The translations under genes were made by a program, and so were the position numbers. The notes under the pieces are model-generated. The model saw only the letters and a program-made list of their open reading frames with translations, ran no database searches and was not told the DNA's origin. Below are positions 6,582 through 8,990 of a stretch of 8,990 nucleotides of DNA, in pieces. Source of the stretch: Armatimonadota bacterium (lineage in GTDB: Bacteria; Armatimonadota; Armatimonadia; Armatimonadales; Armatimonadaceae); assembly GCA_014381035.1 (NCBI GenBank), contig JACMIS010000017.1, forward strand, positions 1-8,990, given 5' to 3'. Positions within the stretch are counted from its first letter, which is position 1; the number at the start of each line of letters is the position of its first letter.

Positions 6582-8264
6582 ATGGCATTTTCTACGCAAC
6601 AAAAAAATCAACTCATCGGCGCGGCGGCGATACTCATGCTTGCTGTCGCCGGTCTGCAAAATCGAATCGACCCGCTCCGCAACCAGCAAGCCTTAGAGCC
6701 GAAATCGTTGAAGAAGGCGATAGCACCCGGTCAGGGAATCACTGCAGCACTCCCGTTCGAGTATACGCTGGGTGCTCTGACCGGTTTCCGGCAGGTTATC
6801 GCGGGGCTTCTGTGGGTCCGCACGGATACATTTTTCCACTCGGGCAACTACGACGCGGTTCTGCCGATGATCCGAATGATCACGTGGCTCGATCCAAACT
6901 GGATGGATGTGTACGCAACGGGTGCCTGGCACTTGATGTATAACTTCACCGATACCGACCAACGCTCCGACCGCCGCTATCTCGGTCCCGGTGTCGCGCT
7001 CTTGAATGAGGGCATCGCCAACAACCCGGACAAGTACGATATGTACAAGGAAAAAGGTTGGAACGCGTTCGACAAACTCAAGGACTACGATCTGGCAGCG
7101 GAAGCACTCGCTCAGGGCGAGAAAAACGATCCGAATTATGACGTCACCCAGGTCGGACACCTTCTGGCGCACTCGCTGGAGCGTGCGGGGCGCATTGACG
7201 ATTCCATCGCACAGTGGAAAGCCGTGATTGCGAAACATGAGGAACGGATCAATGCGAAAGGTGTAACCGCAGAGGAAAAAGGCAGGAACGAATCTGGCTT
7301 ACGCTCCTCCACGGAAAACTGGCGTCATCTACAGATTCGCAAGCAGGTACGGGCAGAGAACACCCAACCGCCGATTGACGTTCAGTTTACGGCGAAGGTA
7401 ACCCGATTGAAGTCCAAGGTGCTGAAGATCGAAGGCACGTGGCGTTGCTGGGGAACCGCCGGGAAATCGTTCGACATGGGGACGCTGGAGAAGCCCGGTA
7501 AAGGCATCCTGCTTGCCGGTCCGACCGACGGGGCGCGGGTAGATGTCCGACTTCAGGACGCGGGTTACAAGATGCAAACCTCGGACACGTTCTCGTTCGA
7601 TATTGACCAGAGCATCACCATCATGCAGGATCAGATTTCGACGCGTGACGGGAAACTCGCGGAAAAGGGCGGATTATTTATCGCCGCGGGTAAGTCGGCG
7701 AACACCTCCGACCGACCGGGACAAAACACGAACGTTTACCAGTTCACGGATGATCAGGTCAAGCAGTATGGCTTGGGCACCGTCCCCTTTTCGAAGGGGC
7801 TGGCACAATTGTCGCCGCTGGGTAAACGTCAGGCGGTGACGGTAGCTTATCCGCCCGCATTCAATGCCGTTTCTCCGTTCTACTCGGACGCGGAAACAGC
7901 AACGAAGTTCGCCGAACTCATCAAAGATTCGGCGAAACTTGCGGAATTGGACAAGAAAAACTATCGTGTGTCGCAGGCGACTACCGAGAAGCCGGGCGAA
8001 TATTCCCGCCAATTCGACATGAGCAAAGACCCCACCATGTACTCGTTCACCAAGGACAAGTACGAGTTGATCCTTTCGCTCAACCCGCGCATCTTCCCGG
8101 ACAACATACAGGACAGATTCGGCTACAGCGGCGAAGGATTGACAGATAAAAACTATCTTTTCACCGACCCGAACAAGAAAAATCTTCGTATGATTCGCCG
8201 TGTCATCACGCTGAGCAAGGAAGATCTGATCGGGACGGGCGAGAAAGTGCTCGTCGCCAAGTAG
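6582..8264 (+). CDS. Membrane-anchored TPR-containing protein of unknown function, ABC operon partner
   Basis: The protein has 560 residues. An N-terminal hydrophobic segment (about 11-25) with polar and basic flanks suggests an uncleaved anchor or signal sequence, leaving most of the chain outside the cytoplasm. Residues about 60-220 are helical and TPR-like: GFRQVIAGLLWVRTD (68-82), NYDAVLPMIRMITWLDP (89-105), the YATGAWHLMYNF block (111-122) and a repeat-like YDLAAEALAQGEKNDPNY (169-186). Residues about 264-345 look beta-rich (VQFTAKVTRLKSKVLKIEG; GARVDVRLQD). The rest (345-560) is not recognised and ends in another beta-like stretch, MIRRVITLSKEDLIG. AGAAAGAGGT lies 10 nt before ATG 6582, a fair ribosome binding site. 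Its spacing of 33 bp from the permease gene indicates cotranscription. A role as extracytoplasmic partner of the ABC pair is inferred from context only. Confidence 0.88.
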   Translation: MAFSTQQKNQLIGAAAILMLAVAGLQNRIDPLRNQQALEPKSLKKAIAPGQGITAALPFEYTLGALTGFRQVIAGLLWVRTDTFFHSGNYDAVLPMIRMITWLDPNWMDVYATGAWHLMYNFTDTDQRSDRRYLGPGVALLNEGIANNPDKYDMYKEKGWNAFDKLKDYDLAAEALAQGEKNDPNYDVTQVGHLLAHSLERAGRIDDSIAQWKAVIAKHEERINAKGVTAEEKGRNESGLRSSTENWRHLQIRKQVRAENTQPPIDVQFTAKVTRLKSKVLKIEGTWRCWGTAGKSFDMGTLEKPGKGILLAGPTDGARVDVRLQDAGYKMQTSDTFSFDIDQSITIMQDQISTRDGKLAEKGGLFIAAGKSANTSDRPGQNTNVYQFTDDQVKQYGLGTVPFSKGLAQLSPLGKRQAVTVAYPPAFNAVSPFYSDAETATKFAELIKDSAKLAELDKKNYRVSQATTEKPGEYSRQFDMSKDPTMYSFTKDKYELILSLNPRIFPDNIQDRFGYSGEGLTDKNYLFTDPNKKNLRMIRRVITLSKEDLIGTGEKVLVAK

Positions 8265-8284
8265 CGATCCGTCACGAGATTGGG

Positions 8285-8290
8285 TATAAT
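8285..8290 (+). promoter_or_regulatory. -10 box of the SRP RNA gene
   Basis: A perfect TATAAT lies 20 bp after the stop codon of the TPR gene and 5 nt before the first paired base of the SRP RNA. No good -35 hexamer is seen 16-18 bp upstream (TAGCGA at 8262-8267), so the promoter is identified mainly by its -10 box and position. The -35 region overlaps the 3' end of the TPR gene. Confidence 0.7.
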
Positions 8291-8292
8291 AC

Positions 8293-8375
8293 GGGTACGG
8301 CAGCGGGGTGGTCACGAACCGGGTCAGGGTCGGAAGGCAGCAGCCCTAAGAGATACGCCTCGCGTGTCGTACAGT
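8293..8375 (+). ncRNA. ffs: Small signal recognition particle RNA (4.5S type)
   Basis: The conserved SRP domain IV is clear at about 8320-8346: GGGTCAGG, then a CGGAAGG segment with the GGAA tetraloop, then AGCAGCCC, where the two internal loops bind Ffh. The closing stem is GTACGGCA (8295-8302) with TGTCGTAC (8365-8372), allowing one G-U pair, and GCG (8303-8305) can pair with CGC (8361-8363). The core of about 80 nt is the short bacterial form without an Alu domain. It works with Ffh to target nascent membrane and secreted proteins to the translocon. The ends are approximate, set from the -10 box at 8285-8290 and the terminator at 8379-8412. Confidence 0.93.
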
Positions 8376-8378
8376 TTG

Positions 8379-8412
8379 AAAAGTGAGCAAGGTTTCCCTT
8401 GCTCACTTTTTT
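8379..8412 (+). terminator. Intrinsic terminator of the SRP RNA gene
   Basis: AAAAGTGAGCAAGG (8379-8392) pairs perfectly with CCTTGCTCACTTTT (8397-8410) around the 4-nt loop TTTC. The T-tract runs through 8412. It follows the SRP RNA by only a few bases and would also stop readthrough from the ABC/TPR operon. Confidence 0.95.
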
Positions 8413-8506
8413 GTTGTCGGACGACTCCTGCTTCCCTCCACGAAAATTTAATGTTGTCCAACGCAATATTTAACCTTCTCTTAATATCCCCCTGATTTAG
8501 GGTGGG

Positions 8507-8554
8507 TATACTGTCTCCAAGATTCCCCTATACATAAAGGGGAACAATGGAGGA
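8507..8554 (+). promoter_or_regulatory. Candidate -10 box, leader hairpin and ribosome binding site of the second pilin-like gene
   Basis: TATACT (8507-8512) is a plausible -10 box, although no good -35 stands 17 bp upstream (TTAATA at 8481-8486 is 20 bp away). TTCCCCT (8523-8529) can pair with AGGGGAA (8538-8544) to form a 7-bp leader hairpin with an 8-nt loop. GGAGG (8549-8553) then lies 8 nt before ATG 8562 and decides that start over ATG 8574. The rest of 8413-8506 shows nothing recognisable. Confidence 0.5.
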
Positions 8555-8561
8555 AACCATA

Positions 8562-8990
8562 ATGTCCGTGCTAATGTCCACAAACTCTACCCGGAAGCAA
8601 TCCGCTTTCACATTGATCGAATTACTTGTTGTTATCGCTATTATCGCTATTCTTGCAGCGATACTTTTCCCGGTCTTCGCTCAGGCGCGTGCCAAAGCCC
8701 GTCAGGCATCGTGTGTATCGAACCTCAAGCAGATCGCTCTGGCGGCACTGCAATACTCCAGCGACTATGACGGACTGGTACTGCGCGACGCGAGCGCGAA
8801 CTCCGTGATTGATGTCAACGTTTTCCTGGAACCCGTCCCCGCCCGTGGCTACGCCGAGGCATACTACTGGCAGACACTCTGGTATCCGTACACGAAAAAC
8901 GCGAACGTGTTCCTTTGCCCCGGTAGCCCTAACGACTACAAAGAGGCACCGCGTTACAACAACAACGGATGGAAGGAACTGTGGGGTCAC
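8562..8990 (+). CDS. Type IV pilin-like protein (C-terminus cut by window edge)
   Basis: The frame is open from ATG 8562 to the last base (143 codons), continuing outside the window. A 15-residue polar, basic leader (with RKQSA before the site) is followed by A15|F16-TLIE20 and a hydrophobic helix of about 21-40 ending [35 protein letters not shown] and CPGSPNDY (about 118-125) follow. Cleavage by a prepilin peptidase is expected; Ala rather than Gly stands at -1, as in the pilin-like gene at the left edge. The two proteins are close over the N-terminal 50-60 residues and then diverge. The H-X9-DG motif, if present, lies beyond the window. A good ribosome binding site (GGAGG, 8 nt spacing) supports the start. 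There is no AACGTT-type operator in front of it, so it is probably regulated differently from the left copy. Confidence 0.93.
   Translation, partial: MSVLMSTNSTRKQSAFTLIELLVVIAIIAILAAILFPVFAQARAKARQASCVSNLKQIALAALQYSSDYDGLVLRDASANSVIDVNVFLEPVPARGYAEAYYWQTLWYPYTKNANVFLCPGSPNDYKEAPRYNNNGWKELWGH

Noticed and set aside
7674..8315. 213-codon open frame on the minus strand
   Set aside because: It lies antisense across the well-supported TPR gene and into the SRP RNA promoter and gene, and its Arg/Val-rich translation has no recognisable motif. It is a shadow of the plus-strand gene.
8523..8544. TTCCCCT/AGGGGAA hairpin considered as a terminator
   Set aside because: It is a short A/T-looped stem followed by CAATGGAGG and a start codon, not by a T-tract. 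It fits a leader hairpin better.
1..8990. CRISPR array, insertion sequence or integrase attachment site
   Set aside because: No regularly spaced repeats, transposase-like frames or terminal inverted repeats with target duplications were seen. The repeated blocks at 901-948 and 2143-2190 are explained as promoter-operators.

Overview
The window looks like chromosomal DNA of a member of Armatimonadota (or a close relative). The main evidence is two type IV pilin-like proteins, one cut by each end of the window. Both carry a [32 protein letters not shown] N-terminus followed by a KARQASC.SNLKQ stretch, which is typical of the many prepilin-like surface proteins of that phylum. A DUF6785-type membrane protein and a TPR protein beside an ABC-2 exporter fit the same assignment. 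The phylum call rests on remembered family patterns, not on a database search.

Left half (1-4223), all on the minus strand. In transcription order there is a 671-residue multi-pass membrane protein (4223-2208), a LacI/GalR-family regulator (2143-1013), and a pilin-like protein with the H-X9-DG processing motif that runs off the left edge (797-<1). Immediately before the regulator and before the pilin-like gene lie two near-identical control regions (2143-2190 and 901-948, 41 of 48 bases identical without gaps). Each has a consensus sigma70-type promoter (TTGACA, 17 bp, TATAAT) and two AACGTT-centred operators 20 bp apart. One operator lies in the promoter spacer and the other just downstream of the -10 box. 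The simplest reading is that the regulator represses itself and the pilin-like gene, with release by an unknown small molecule, probably a sugar.

Middle (4224-4547): a 324-bp divergent intergenic region with a bulged 9-bp hairpin, an 11-bp direct repeat and only weak promoter candidates.

Right half (4548-8264), plus strand: a probable three-gene operon encoding an ABC ATPase, an ABC-2-type permease and a membrane-anchored TPR protein of unknown function. The ATPase and permease should form an exporter or membrane-remodelling complex, and the TPR protein is probably its extracytoplasmic partner (inference). The 102-bp gap between ATPase and permease can fold into a long nested hairpin ending 9 nt before the permease start, which has no visible Shine-Dalgarno sequence.

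8265-8990: a small signal recognition particle RNA gene (ffs) with its own -10 box and a strong intrinsic terminator. It is followed by a second pilin-like gene with a good ribosome binding site, cut by the right edge. I saw no insertion sequence, tRNA, rRNA or CRISPR array.
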